A DNA stretch of 64,000 bases. Origin: Microstegium vimineum (lineage: Eukaryota; Streptophyta; Magnoliopsida; Poales; Poaceae). The DNA lies in the NCBI GenBank assembly GCA_022036555.1, contig CM039129.1:21741973-21805972 (forward strand), in the 5' to 3' direction. Positions 23,204 through 34,951 of the stretch are shown here, one piece after another. The notes below the pieces were generated by a model. That model saw only the letters and a list, made by a program, of their open reading frames with translations, ran no database searches and was not told the DNA's origin. A program made the position numbers and the translations under genes. Every line of letters begins with the position of its first letter. The first letter of the stretch is position 1.

Positions 23204-25623
23204 ATGTCCCATGGGGATGGACCACCTCTCATGTTCGATGGGGACGACTTTCCTTATTGGAAAGTTCGTATGGAGGCCTATCTAGAGGCCGTTGACGTGG
23301 GCGTGCTCAAAGCCGCCACAAAGGGAGGCACTCTCTTCGCGGAGGACCTCAACTATGATAAGCACAATGCCAAGGCGAAGAACATTCTTTTTCGTGGCAT
23401 TAGCAAGGATGTCTTCAACCGAGTGCGTAATGCCAAAGACGCATTTGAATTGTGGACCACTATTTATGCTCTTCACGAAGGCACAAAGAGTGAGCGTGAG
23501 GAACGCTATCACTTGGTCTTGGCTAAGCTCAATTCTTTTTCCATGCATGCAAATGAAAATGCAAATGAAATGTACTCACGCCTTAACATTATTGTAGAAG
23601 AATTGAATAGGCTCGGTCTCAACCAAATGGCACCGGCCGATGTGGTGTGCAAGATCCTTTGTGTCTTGCCCATTGAGAAGTATGGCCACATCGTCACGGT
23701 TCTTCACCAAGGAGATCTCTCCGCTGCTACACCAACACAAATCTTGGGCAAGATCAATGCCCATGAGATGTACATGAAGATTGGTGATGGCGGCTCTTCT
23801 TCCTCCTCCAAGAAGAAAGAAAAAGAGAAGGAGGAGGAGAAGAAGGACTTGGCTCTCAAGGCATCCTCCTCGAAGAAGTACAAGATGCAAGTTGTGTATG
23901 AGAGTGCAAGTGATGAAGAGGATGATGATGACCTTGCTCTCATGGTGAAGAAAACAACTAAGATGTTGAAGAAGCTAAACAAGAATGGAGTCAAGTTTGA
24001 CTCAAAGAAGAAGAAATTCTTCACAAGATCTTCAAGAAAGCCTCTCTCCAAGATGGATTGCTACAATTGTGGTAAACTTGAACACTTGGCTCATGCTTGC
24101 CCCGAAGAGAAGAAAGACAAGTACAAGAACAAGAAAGTAAACAACAAGTTCAAGTACAACAAGGGCAACAGAGATGAATCAAGTGATGAGGAGAAGAAGG
24201 ATGAAAAGCCATTCAAGAAGAAGAAGAACTTCAACTTCCACAAGAAAAAGAAGAATGGCAAAGCCTACATCGTTGGTGATTGGCTCACCGACATTGAAGA
24301 CACAAGTGACTCATCCGGAGATGAAAGTGAAGAAGAGAAGGTGGTCGCCTTGGTGATTGGGTCATCTACTCCACCGCCACCTCCTCCATCATCTCCGGGC
24401 TCATCCTCTACACACCTATGCCTCATGGCTAAAGGTGACAAAAAGGTACAAAAAGAGGATAGTGACGATGAGGCAACTCTAGTGATGATAGTGATGATGA
24501 GTTTGAGGCACCTTCCTATGATGAGCTAATTGTGATTTGCAACAAATATACTAAGCTCATTAGGAAGTATAGAGCTAAAAGTGAATCACTAGAGAAAGCC
24601 AACGATAACTTGCATGCTAAACTTGATGACTTGTCTAGTGCTAATGATAATTTGAAGCTTGAGAACAAATCTCTCTCATCTAGCACTAGGGAGCTCAAAG
24701 CCTCACTCAAGCAAACTAATGAGAAACATGATAAGCTTGAGAGGTCAACCCAAGAGCTCCATACAAGATACAACTTGCTAAAAGATGACTACAACCAAGT
24801 TAGGAATGAACATGGTACACTTGTGATAGCTAACAAATTGCTTACAAATGATCTTGCTACACATGTTGCTATTAACCCGGTTGTTAAGTGTCATATAGCT
24901 ACTTCTTGTGAGGACTTGCTTGGTGAAGATGCTAGTGAGCAAAATGCTAAGTGCAAGGGCAAGAAGGTAGTTGAGGCCGAAAAGTATGATGACTATGTGA
25001 AGATGAGGCAAGAGAATTCCAAGCTCAAGGAAGAGTTAATCAACCTCAAGGCAAGCAAGCCATTCACTATCAAGTCGGCCAAGAAAGATGACAATGATGC
25101 AATGACCTTGATTAACTCTCTCAAAGAGGAAAATGCAAAGCTCAAGGTTGAGAAGATCAAGCTAGCAAGTGGAATGGAGAAGTTCACCAAGGGCCACAAC
25201 CTCCAAAGTGAGCTCTTGATGAACACTATCATGAAGACCGACAAGTCCGGCATTGGGTTCAAGGAGAACCAAATCATGAAGGCCAAGGTCAAGATAGAAG
25301 CTAAGAACTACTACAAGAACAAGGCCATGAGGAACAACTATGACACACCAAAGCTCAAGCCTAAGAAGTGCTTTGGATGTGGTCAAGAGGGTCACTTTGA
25401 ATTCCAATTCAAGACTCCACCTCCCAAGACCTTGCCCAAGCACACAAGGCCTTTCGCTCATGATGCACACTTCATCATCAACAAGGATTCCAAGGGTAGA
25501 CCCCAAGTTGTGTTTCTCGGTCCTAAGATGAAGAACAAGCCCAAAGTGCTATGGGTTGCTAAGGAGTTGGTGGACAAGGCTATGGGACCTCGCTAAGTGT
25601 GGGTTCCCAAACAACAAGCTTAA
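23204..25623 (+). pseudogene. Element 2 gag
   Basis: The ATG at 23204 opens MSHGDGPPLMFDGDDF, followed by the gag core, a lysine-rich stretch, a CCHC knuckle (CYNCGKLEHLAHAC) and acidic tracts up to a 1-nt frameshift near 24480. It resumes in the next frame with a coiled coil rich in ELK repeats and a second, damaged knuckle (CFGCGQEGHFEFQF, last Cys replaced by Phe). A private TAA at 25594 is followed by the family stop TAA at 25621-25623 after WVPKQQA. Length and layout match element 1 gag. Gag builds the particle and packages RNA. Confidence 0.88.
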
Positions 25624-25644
25624 CTTCAAGTTGCTTGTGTGTAG

Positions 25645-26720
25645 GTGAACTACAAGACCGGTGGAAGTCATTGGGTGATTGATAGTGGATGCACTCAACA
25701 TATGACCGGTGACTCCCGGATGTTCACCACACTTGAGGAAGATTATGAAGGGTAAGACAAGATTACCTTTGGGAACAATTCAAAAGGCAAAGTGCAAGGC
25801 CTAGGCAAAGTGGCAATCTCAAATGATCAATCAATATCAAATGTCTTGCTAGTACAATCTTTGAGCTTCAACTTGCTATCGGTGGGACAACTATGTGATC
25901 TTGGTTTCCAATGTCTCTTCACTCCAAATGAGGTAGTTGTGTCCAAGATTGAAGATTCATCATTGATATTCAAAGGGTTTCGGCACAACAATCTCTACCT
26001 AGTGGACTTCACCTCAAATGAAGCTAGTTTGCAAACATGTCTATTCTCCAAAAGTTCTTTGGGTTGGTTATGGCATAGAAGATTAGCACATGTGGGAATG
26101 TCAACTTTGAAGAAGCTTGTCAAGAAGGAGTTGGTTAGAGATGTGAAGGATGTTGTGTTTGAGAAGGACAAACTTTGTAGTGCATGTCAAGCCAGCAAGC
26201 AAGTGGCAAACACTCATCCAACCAAAGCCTTCATGTCAACCTCAAGAGTCCTAGAGCTACTTCACATGGATCTTTTTGGACCTACCACCTATGCTAGCCT
26301 TGGTGGCAATCTCTTTTGCTTGGTGGTAGTTGATGACTACTCTAGGTACACTTGGGTGTTCTTTCTTCAAGACAAGGGAGAGACGCAAGCAATATTCAAG
26401 AAGTTTGCAACTAGAGCCCAAAATGAGTTTGATGTGAAGATCAAGAAGATAAGAAGTGACAATGGAACCGAATTTGTAAACACCAAGATTGAGGACTATT
26501 GGGATGAAGTTGGGATCAAGCATGAAGTGTCCGCCACCTATACCCCTCAACAAAATGGTGTAGTAGAGAGGAAGAACCGGACACTTATTACTCTTGCAAG
26601 ATCAATGCTTGATGAATACAACACCCGCGAGAAGTTTTGGGCCGAAGCAATCAACACCGCATGCTATGCGGCCAACCGGCTATTTGTCCAAAGGCTTCTT
26701 AAGAAGACCCCTATGAGCTT
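25645..26720 (+). pseudogene. Element 2 protease and integrase
   Basis: The region starts directly after an in-frame TAG (25642-25644). WVIDSGCTQHMT gives the aspartic protease triad. A TAA at 25753-25755 breaks the protease, where element 1 has Gln. Integrase follows from 25792: HHCC zinc domain, then the core with HMDLFGP, RSDNGTEF and NGVVERKN, in which the three acidic catalytic residues are all present. A 1-nt deletion near 26710 shifts the frame before the GKKPD motif. Integrase would insert the cDNA and leave the 5-bp duplication seen here. Confidence 0.88.
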
Positions 26721-28871
26721 GTGAATGGGAAGAAACCGGATATATCCTTTTTCCGAGTGTTTGGATGCAAAGTGTATATCTACAAGAAGCGTCAACACTT
26801 GGGCAAGTTCCAAAGGAGATGTGACATTGGTTTCTTACTTGGTTATTTTCTTAAATCCAAGGCATATCGAGTATTTAACAAAGCCTCCGGCCTAGTTGAA
26901 GAAACATATGACTTGGAGTTTGATGAAACTAATGGCTCTCAAGAAGAGCATGAAAATCTTGATGATGTAGGTGATGAACCCTTGAGGGAGGCTATGAAGA
27001 ATATGCCCGTTGGTGCAATCAACCCACAAGAGGTGGAAGAAGTTGAAGATGATGCAAATCAAGTACCCTCTCCACCTCACACGCCTCAAGTTGATGAAGA
27101 ACAAGTGAGGGAAGCACAAGAAGATACCTTCATCCCTCAAGATCAAGCCGAGGCTCAAGCTAGTGATGTTGATGCACCACAACCTCCTCCCCAAGTGATT
27201 AATAGAAGATCTACACCTATGCTTCAAGCTCATCCACAAGACCTCATTATAGGGAGTCCATCAAGGGGGGTAACAACTCGATCTAAACTTGCTTCTTATG
27301 TTGAACATCACTCCTTTGTTTCCTTTGTTGAACCATCTAGTGTGGAGGATGCACTTGCGAATCCGGATTGGGTGAATGCCATGCACGAAGAGTTGAACAA
27401 TTTCACCCGGAACGAAGTGTGGACACTAGTAGAAAAGCCCAAAGGAGCAAGAATCATTGGCACTAAGTGGGTGTTTAGGAACAAGCAAGATGATCAAGGC
27501 GTGGTTGTGAGAAACAAGGCAAGATTGGTGGCAAAGGGGTTCTCCCAAGTTGAAGGCTTGGACTTTGGGGAGACCTTTGCACCGGTTGCAAGACTAGAAG
27601 CCATTTGTATCCTTTTGGCATATGCTTCACATCATAAAATGAAACTTTTTGAAATGGATGTAAAGAGTGCCTTTCTAAATGGTTTCATCAACAAACTTGT
27701 CTTTGTCTCACAACCTCCCGGGTTTGAAGACCCCAATTGTCCCAATCATATGTATAGGTTGTCCAAGGCACTCTATGGATTGAAGCAAGCTCCAAGAGCT
27801 TGGTATGAGAGGCTAAGGGACTTCTTACTCAAGAAGGGCTTCAAGATCGGGAAAGTGGATACCACACTCTTCACCAAAGTGCTAGATGGAGAGATCTTTG
27901 TTTGCCAAGTGTATGTCGATGACATTATATTTGGGTCAACAAACCAAGATCATAGCAAGGAATTTGGTGTATTGATGTCCAAGGAGTTCGAGATGTCGAT
28001 GATTGGCGAGCTAACCTTCTTCCTTGGCTTCCAAGTGAAGCAATTGAGGGAGGACACCCTCATATCTCAAGAGAAGTACACTTATGATGTGCTCAAGAAA
28101 TTCAAGATGGAGGATTGCAAGCCAATCAAGACCCCAATGCCTACTAATGGGCATCTCGATCTCGATGAGGGAGGTAAACCGATTGACCAAACTCTATATC
28201 GTTCTATGATCAGTAGTTTACTTTACCTCGCCGTATCTAGGCCGGATATCATGTTTAGTGTGTGTATGTGTGTTAGGTTTCAAGAAAACCCTAAGGAGTC
28301 GCATCTTTGTGCGGTTAAAAGAATCCTTAGGTACTTAAGGCACACCCCTAGCATGGGTCTTTGGTATCCCAAAGGAGCTCCCTTCCAATTAGTTGGCTAT
28401 TCCGATTCGGATTATGCCGGGTGTAAGGTTGATAGGAAGAGTACCTCCGACGGGTGCCACATGCTAGGAAGATCACTTGTTTCTTGGTCCTCAAAGAAGC
28501 AAAATAGTGTGACATTGTCAACCGCCGAGGCGGAATATATTGCCATGGGAGCAAGTTGTGCACAAATCTTATACATGACCCAAACATTTTTTGATTACGG
28601 CGTGTTTTTAAAAGAAGTTCCACTTTTGTGTGATAATGAAAGCGTCGTAAAGCTTGCAAACAACCCGGTTCAACACTCTCGCACCAAGCACATAGATATT
28701 CGCCATCACTTTCTTAGAGATCATGTGGCTAGGAAAGACATCACACTAGTTGGAGTTAAGAGTGAAGGTCAATTGGCGGATATCTTCACTAAACCACTCG
28801 ATGAAGCAACCTTTTGTAGGTTGAGAAGCGAGTTAAATGTGCTTGATCACTCTAACTTCACTAAAATATGA
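26721..28871 (+). CDS. Element 2 reverse transcriptase and RNase H (open frame)
   Basis: This is a 716-codon open frame. It begins with the end of integrase (GKKPDISFFRVFGCKVYIY), then an acidic proline-containing linker, then RT from about residue 205 (WVNAMHEELNNF). The catalytic boxes MDVKSAFLNG, LYGLKQAPRAWY and YVDDIIFGS follow, then RNase H from about residue 550 (YSDSDYAG, STAEAEY, CDNESVV, KHIDIRHHF). It ends at TGA 28869-28871. It is the best preserved polymerase frame in the window, but it has no start of its own: it would be made only as part of gag-pol, which is broken upstream. Confidence 0.9.
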   Translation: MNGKKPDISFFRVFGCKVYIYKKRQHLGKFQRRCDIGFLLGYFLKSKAYRVFNKASGLVEETYDLEFDETNGSQEEHENLDDVGDEPLREAMKNMPVGAINPQEVEEVEDDANQVPSPPHTPQVDEEQVREAQEDTFIPQDQAEAQASDVDAPQPPPQVINRRSTPMLQAHPQDLIIGSPSRGVTTRSKLASYVEHHSFVSFVEPSSVEDALANPDWVNAMHEELNNFTRNEVWTLVEKPKGARIIGTKWVFRNKQDDQGVVVRNKARLVAKGFSQVEGLDFGETFAPVARLEAICILLAYASHHKMKLFEMDVKSAFLNGFINKLVFVSQPPGFEDPNCPNHMYRLSKALYGLKQAPRAWYERLRDFLLKKGFKIGKVDTTLFTKVLDGEIFVCQVYVDDIIFGSTNQDHSKEFGVLMSKEFEMSMIGELTFFLGFQVKQLREDTLISQEKYTYDVLKKFKMEDCKPIKTPMPTNGHLDLDEGGKPIDQTLYRSMISSLLYLAVSRPDIMFSVCMCVRFQENPKESHLCAVKRILRYLRHTPSMGLWYPKGAPFQLVGYSDSDYAGCKVDRKSTSDGCHMLGRSLVSWSSKKQNSVTLSTAEAEYIAMGASCAQILYMTQTFFDYGVFLKEVPLLCDNESVVKLANNPVQHSRTKHIDIRHHFLRDHVARKDITLVGVKSEGQLADIFTKPLDEATFCRLRSELNVLDHSNFTKI

Positions 28872-30183
28872 GTTTGTGTGAACCATGCATTCATATGTAA
28901 TATAACATGTTTAATTTGGTAATGCACATAGGCTTGGCTAACGCGGTTGAGATAACCGCCCTCAAAACGTGTGACAAAGCTTAACCGCGGTTTTAAACTT
29001 GCAAGCAACCTAGATTCAAATTCGGTATTGCATAGCATATGCATGTGTGTTGTTTGTCGTTCCTTTTCGGTTAAGTTTGAGCATCCTCTGTGTTCGTCCA
29101 ATTAGGGGGAGCATTCCAAGCTCAAGACACTTCTATACTCCTCTTGTGGCCATACGATGACTCCTTATTGCTTCCATTCGAATATTTTGAGCTAAAACTA
29201 AAATCTAAGCCTATGGCAAACTATTTCAAAATGAGAGTTTGAGAGATGGTTCTCATATCAAGTCCAATCAGGTGTTATTTGGATCTTATTTGGATTCGAA
29301 CTTGGTTGGGAGAAAGACGCAAAACCAAAATTTGAAAAATTCTATTTAAAAGGCATCGGACGCTGCCGACGGATGCTCGGTGTCAATTGCCTCAGCGTCC
29401 GTCGCGATCGTCCAGAGATTGATTGTTGCCCGCTTACAGGGCGACGGACGCTCCCCAGCGTCCGTTGCGGAGCGTCCGACGCGGTCAATGCGCTCGGGCG
29501 TTTCAAAACCTGCTCTGGAAGCCCGACGGACGATGTCGTCGGACGCTCTCCGAGCGTCCGTCGTAGTCCGACGGAGCGTCCGTCGCTCCGCGTCGGAGCG
29601 TCCGTCGCGAACTTAAGGCGCAATTTTTTTTTAAAATCCCCGCTCTTCCTCTGTTTCTCTCGGTCAACCGTACGCCGCCGCGCCTGTCCAAACCCTAACT
29701 GCCGCCGCTGAGCCCCCGTGCCGCCTCTCGTCGGCGTTCCCAGCCGCCGTCGGCCCCTTCCTGCACCGCCGGCCCCTGCCCCTCTCTCCACTCCTCTGTT
29801 TTCACGCGGTTCAGCCGAACAGAGACGTGAGGGCAGTGTGGATCTCTCTCAAGGGTTCCTCCTCGCCTCTTGGATCTCTTCAAATCCTAAAGGGTTGCGG
29901 ATTGCACTAAGTTCTTGACCGAGGTTCCTCTTCTACTCTTTTGGTCTCTTGGTCAGTGTGTCTGAGGTGTTTGCTTGAGCAGTGGGCAATGACAGTGAAC
30001 TCGGGGCAAAGCCCGCGAGTACGGAACGAGGCAAAGCCTCGCAAGGATAGTCCAGGGCCGACGTGCCACTCTTGCAGTTTGTTGTTCTGCGGATTGTCAG
30101 TGTTTAATTGTCAGTGGGCGGTAAGTTTGAGGGTGTGATTTTTGAGGATCATTTGTCAAAGGTTTGTTAGCAAAATCCAATAA
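28872..30183 (+). promoter_or_regulatory. Element 2 pol to third-ORF spacer with LTR-like motif cluster
   Basis: About 1.3 kb without a supported ORF. At 29350-29615 it contains at least ten GCGTCCGTCG/GACGGACGC/GCGTCGGACG words, the same words as in the U3 of the element's own LTRs. As in the LTR, the cluster ends with AACTTAAG (29610-29617) and an AT-rich TTTAAAAT (29629-29637), followed by a CT-rich stretch. It then carries a G/C-rich leader and ends with TTTGTTAG shortly before the third-ORF ATG. It looks like a second promoter-like or structured RNA module, but activity is not shown by sequence. Confidence 0.5.
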
Positions 30184-32797
30184 ATGGCAAGAACAAAGAA
30201 TGCCGGTCCCGTTCCCAGTAGTGGTGGTGACCCTCCACCTCCACCGCGTCCACCCATTGATCAGGGAAAGGGCAAGCAAAAGGTCGTGTCACGGAAGCGC
30301 AAGAGGCCACTAATGGATCCAGACTCAGCAGCAGCTCTTGCAGTGGCAGAGGCCGCAGAGATCGCGGAGCGAGGAGGACGTCGCGCCGGTTTGAGGCTCT
30401 CGCCTCGCCATGGAGCGCGTCGTGAGTCCCCTACGCGTCCAGAGTCAGAGCCCGTCGAGGCTTCTAAGGCAGAGGAGGCAGAGCCTGTCATAGAGACTGA
30501 GCAGACAGAGGTCGTGGGCCATACTTCGATTGGTGAGCTGATGAGCCGCAGAGTTACCCGGTCCAAAGGCTCTGGTGCACCCACCTAGTCCTCCAGGACC
30601 TCAGCTACCAGACCCAGTGAGGCATCAGGTCCGAGCTCTCACAGCGAAGCAAGTTCAGTTACTTCGCTTCGTGGACTTTCAGTCCTGGTTTCCACCTCAG
30701 AGAGATCCCCGTGTCGGACGTGATTTCTATACCACGATTCACGAGGACTTTTACAGAGCTTACGTCGACACTGACGCTCCTCTTAGGGCTCACAGAGTAT
30801 GCCCATCTGCTCACATAGAGGGGGTCAGTGGTCCAAAGATCCTGCAGCACCTACAGTACCTTTAGGGGTTATCAGAATTGATGGGATGATCAGGAGCGTA
30901 TCAGAAGGACTGGGTGTATCAATTCTATGCATCGCTATGGATCTCCCCTGATCACGAGTTCCTTCACTTCGGATTTCAGGGACGTGACTTCAGGGTTTCA
31001 GCAGCTCGGTTCAGAGAGCTATTCCACCTAGAGTCCTCCCCTACGAGGATTCACAGCTTGTGCTATGGGGATCAGGAGACCCCTCGCCGACCTCACGATG
31101 GGATAGTGCCATCTACAGACTTCGTGAGGCCGTGCTTTCAGCTGCCGTTCACGGAGGGTTTGAGCCGTACACCGTGAGACCTCACTCCACTTGCTCGGAT
31201 TCTCCATGAGGTACTCAGGCGTACCATCCTCCCTCGGATTGGAGCTCGGGACACGATTACACGACTACAGCTATGGCTCCTTGCTCATATCGTCCGGAAG
31301 GAGAAGTTTGACCTTTGGGACCTGATTGTTAGCGAGCTTGAGGATATCATAGCTGCGGGATTCAGGGGTCACTAGCAGCTACAGTTTGCTCACTGGATAT
31401 CATATCTTATAGTGGCCAAGACCAGATCAGGAGCCATGAGAGTCACTCTCACCAGGTCAGTGACTGAGTTTCCAGTATACTCGATGAGTCAGCTAGTGAT
31501 GCATGGAAACCTACCTCGCCCCAGCAGAGCTTATAGACCAAGCACCAGGCAGGCCGGTGTGCCACCTCAGTCGGCAGAGGTCACTGATGCCACAGTTGAG
31601 CAGATTGCTCAGGCAGAGCTTGCAGATCTTGATGCTGAGATTGACACAGCTACCGAGACAGTATATAGAGAGGACCTGGATTCTGACAGCTCAAATGAGG
31701 ATTATCAGCCAGTGCGTGAGTACGCACCGATGCCTCATGATCATGAGGCAGGAGGGTCAGGCACAGCTGCAGCTCCAGCTCCAGGTTCCAGCACCTCAGA
31801 GGCTACACTACTTATCATTCTTTCGAGGATGTAGGAGGAGCAGTCACGTCAGGCAGAGGAGCAGAGGCGACAGGCTGCCGACTTACGGAGGCTCATAGAG
31901 CAGCAGTTGGCTGCTCAGGCACAGACTCAGGCCAGGCAGGATGAGTTTCAGCGCCAATTCTTGGCCTATCAGCTGCAGCAGGTAGAGATTCAGAAGACCC
32001 AGACCTTGTTACTTGAGCGTCTTCTAGCCTCCAGCTCCGGGCAGACTTCCACTCCTCAGATTCAGATGCCCGGAGTCTTGCAGCAGCAGCAGTTCACCTC
32101 ACCTCCACAGCAGACTCCAGTTGTAGTGGTACCGACTCCAGCATTACCGTCCGGAGGACAGCAGAGTCAGGCACCAGCTACTCCTTCGTTCCAGGCACCA
32201 GCTTCTCCTGAGTACCAGTCTCCGAGGACCCAGGTGTCCTCTTGGTTAGCTTCGCCCAGTGAGTTTCAGACAGGATTTACTCCTATCCGGGGAACCACCA
32301 TAGTAGAGGCTTCGCGAGACCTCTCAGCCTCCTACTTGGAGATCACGGGAGAAGATTTCCCAGGAACAGCTCAGCTAGTCTCACCAGTTCCAGAGGTTGA
32401 GGTGGATCCTCCGGCGACGGGCACTCACCTTTCTTTAGTTGCCTCGTCGGAAATCGCACCTGAGCAGTCCACGCAGACAGTTAGCACTCCTCTGGCTGCT
32501 GTTCAGACAGATGCTATTTCACTAGCAGTTGAGACAACTGTCACAGAGGCTCAGGATGAGGCAGTTACAGTGGCAGTATCCTCTCCAGCTCAGACTCACC
32601 CAGCAGAGTTCGTAGCAGCAGTGTCCCTAGTTGCACTGGTAGTGACACCTTCCCCCACGCCTCGAGTCTTCACTCGTCGGGTTTCCAGGCCCGCTACTAC
32701 AGAGGCAGGACCATCAGAGGCACCAGCTGAGCCTCAGGGGGAGTCAGTTGAGACCGCAGCTCCAGAGCTTCTAGTGCCAGCTCAGAGGTCACCCTAA
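30184..32797 (+). pseudogene. Element 2 third ORF (SIRE env-like / putative plant transposon protein)
   Basis: The ATG at 30184 gives MARTKNAGPVPSSGG, a proline run, and a basic RKRKRP segment. The frame shifts near 30575 and continues in one frame to 32797, broken by stops at 30863, 31175, 31373 and 31832. The recognisable core is FYASLWISPDHEFLHF...FRVSAARFRELFHL (30920-31040), the conserved block of the third ORF in grass SIRE elements. The C-terminal third is rich in Q, P, S, T and A. I see no signal peptide or transmembrane segment, so the env-like name is positional. The function is unknown. Confidence 0.7.
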
Positions 32798-33381
32798 CTG
32801 CGCCTTGAGTCAGACGAGTCAGATCTTCAGGACTTCATCATGCTCGATCGCAAGGCTGCCAGCTCCTCCACCTTCTTCTCCAGGCCCAGATGCTTAGTTG
32901 TTGGTGCTAGACGCCAAAGGGGGAGAGAGGGTCGAGTATAGAGATAGGGGGAGGGATTTGAATCTTTGTATGCTTAAATTCCCCGTACTCATTCATCATG
33001 TCTACTTTTATGCATTTGTATCTATGTGTGATAATTACCATGGTTGATGTTTGTGTGAAATATGGTTGGATGTGACAAACTCTTGGTTATCACTAATATA
33101 TCTTGTGAGTTGTCTCATGTTTCTTGATATATCTCTATGCTTAAATGATATTTGAGCTTCCACGTTATACTCCGTTACATGTGTTGAGAATATCAAGAGG
33201 TACTCCCTTCTACATTCATATCTATAAGTATCATGGTTAGTGATTTGGCTTTGGTGAGCAAGTATGTTTCATTACAAATTCACTAACCCTTGCTCAACCA
33301 TTCCAAGTCACAAATTTCTAATCTATCACTCTTATCCATACTCGAGGATTTATTGTCGTCAATCACCAAAAAGGGGGAGAT
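32798..33381 (+). other. Element 2 3' untranslated region and polypurine tract
   Basis: There is no coding signal. A GGGGGAGAGAGGGTCGAG purine stretch lies near 32920-32950, and the true polypurine tract CAAAAAGGGGGAGAT ends at 33381, directly before the 3' LTR. Confidence 0.7.
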
Positions 33382-34951
33382 TGAAGAATCATGGCCCTAG
33401 TTGGTTTCGGTGATTAACGACAATTAGCGATTATTATGGCTAACGTGTGTTTTGCAGAGGCTATGCGTAGCTTAGCCATAGTGATCAACACAATGGGCAA
33501 TGATGGTCATCACTCAGCCCCCAAGATGGATATCGTTTCAGATGTCAAGGAGACATGATGAAGACCCTAGAATGATAGGCTAAGTGTCATAAGGTGATGA
33601 AGGGCACTTAGAAATAGATAGGGACTCTCTTTTTATCTTTGACCGTACTATTAAAAGGGGTTGAGACTAGTAGCTTGACTTAGGAAAGCTTCATGAACTA
33701 GGTGTGGTGCACACTTGTCTTCCTTAGCTCTAAGCAAGCCTATGTTGACCGTAAGATAGCCTAGAACAACTTCCATATTCATCGCGACGAAAAACGAAGT
33801 TGAGAGGCCTGTTTTCTGGGCGACGGACGCTCCTGACGGAGGCGTCGGACGCTGTCGGTCGCGTCGGACAAAGGCGTCGGACACTGGGTGGTTGAGTCCA
33901 CAGCGTCCGTCGACCTTCCAGTGGTTGTGTTTTCTGGCTAAGTTTTTCAGGGTCCGACGGACGCTGTCCGTCGGTTAGGCGTCGGACGCTGGGAGAGCGT
34001 CCATCGACCTTCCAGAGAGGGTGTTTTTTCAGCCCGAGCCAGAGTGTTGCGTCGGACGCTGAGATGAGCGTCCGTTGCCCCTGTGACGGAGCGTCCGTCG
34101 CTGGGAAAAGCGTGTCAGAACTAGCCGTTGGGCAGGGCGTCGGAGCGTCCGTCGTCCAAACTATGAACAGAACTAGCCGTTGGGACATGCGACGGAGCGT
34201 CCGTCGCCTCTTAAGTTGCCAACCCGAAGCAGTTTTCTGAGGGGCTATTTAAAGCTTCTCACACTTCTCTCCCACCAAGCCTTTGCTCTTTTGAGTTGCT
34301 GAGTTTGTTGAGAAGGTTGGGAAGAGAGCAAGAGCTCTAGAGTGAGAGAGTGATTCGCGAATCCATCCATTCTCTCCTCTAGTTCATCCAAGAGTTCAAG
34401 TGTGCATCCTCTAGTTGTGAAGCTTGAGTGAGTCAAGCGAAGATCGAAGCTTGTTACTCTTGGTGATCGACATCACCTAGACGGCCCGGTGGTGCTTAGA
34501 GGAAGGTGATTGCCGAAGGATTGTCGGCGGCCCTTCTCCATCAACGTTGTGATCGGTTGTGGACGATTCACCGAGCCGGAGTGGCGAAGAATCAGCCCGT
34601 AAAGAGCACTCATCCCTTGCGCGGGATTGAGGGGGAGCTATACCTTGCGAGGTGCTTCAACGAGGACTAGGGGGGAGTGTCGACTCCTCGATACCTCGGC
34701 AAAACATCGCCGTGTCAAGCATCTCTTTCCCTAGCTTCTTCTTTCCGCATTACTTTCCGCACTTGTCTTTCAATTCATACTAGAATTGTGTAGGAAGTTT
34801 TCGCTCTCTTTTGTCTTGCTACTGCTTTCTATCTAGAACACAAGCGGTAGGCACTTGGGAGTTAATTGACTCTTTATAGGTTTAATTCTTGTTTAGAAAT
34901 TTAAAAAGAGTCCAATTCACCCCCCCCCTTTTGGGCATCTTGATCCTTTCA
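33382..34951 (+). repeat. 3' LTR of element 2 (1570 bp)
   Basis: It matches the 5' LTR from TGAAGAATCATGG to CCTTTCA with scattered substitutions. It differs clearly at 34140-34205, where a segment with one more GCGTCCGTCG and a repeat of AACTAGCCGTTGGG replaces a different short stretch, showing that the motif cluster changes in copy number. The TATA-like box reads CTATTTAAAG here. Confidence 0.9.

Larger units (their letters stand above)
21605..34951 (+). mobile_element. SIRE/Maximus-type Ty1/copia retrotransposon (element 2), full length
   Basis: It has two LTRs, a primer-binding site, gag, protease, integrase, RT, RNase H, a spacer, a third ORF and a polypurine tract in the order of SIRE elements. 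The flanking bases are acgag (21600-21604) and acggg (34952-34956), a 5-bp duplication with one change. At 13.3 kb it is long for copia but normal for this lineage. Frameshifts and stops in gag, protease and integrase make it non-autonomous, though RT-RNase H is open. Confidence 0.9.

Noticed and set aside
28872..30183. A second LTR inside element 2
   Set aside because: Although it has LTR-like words, it lacks TG...CA ends, poly-C run, primer site and polypurine tract.
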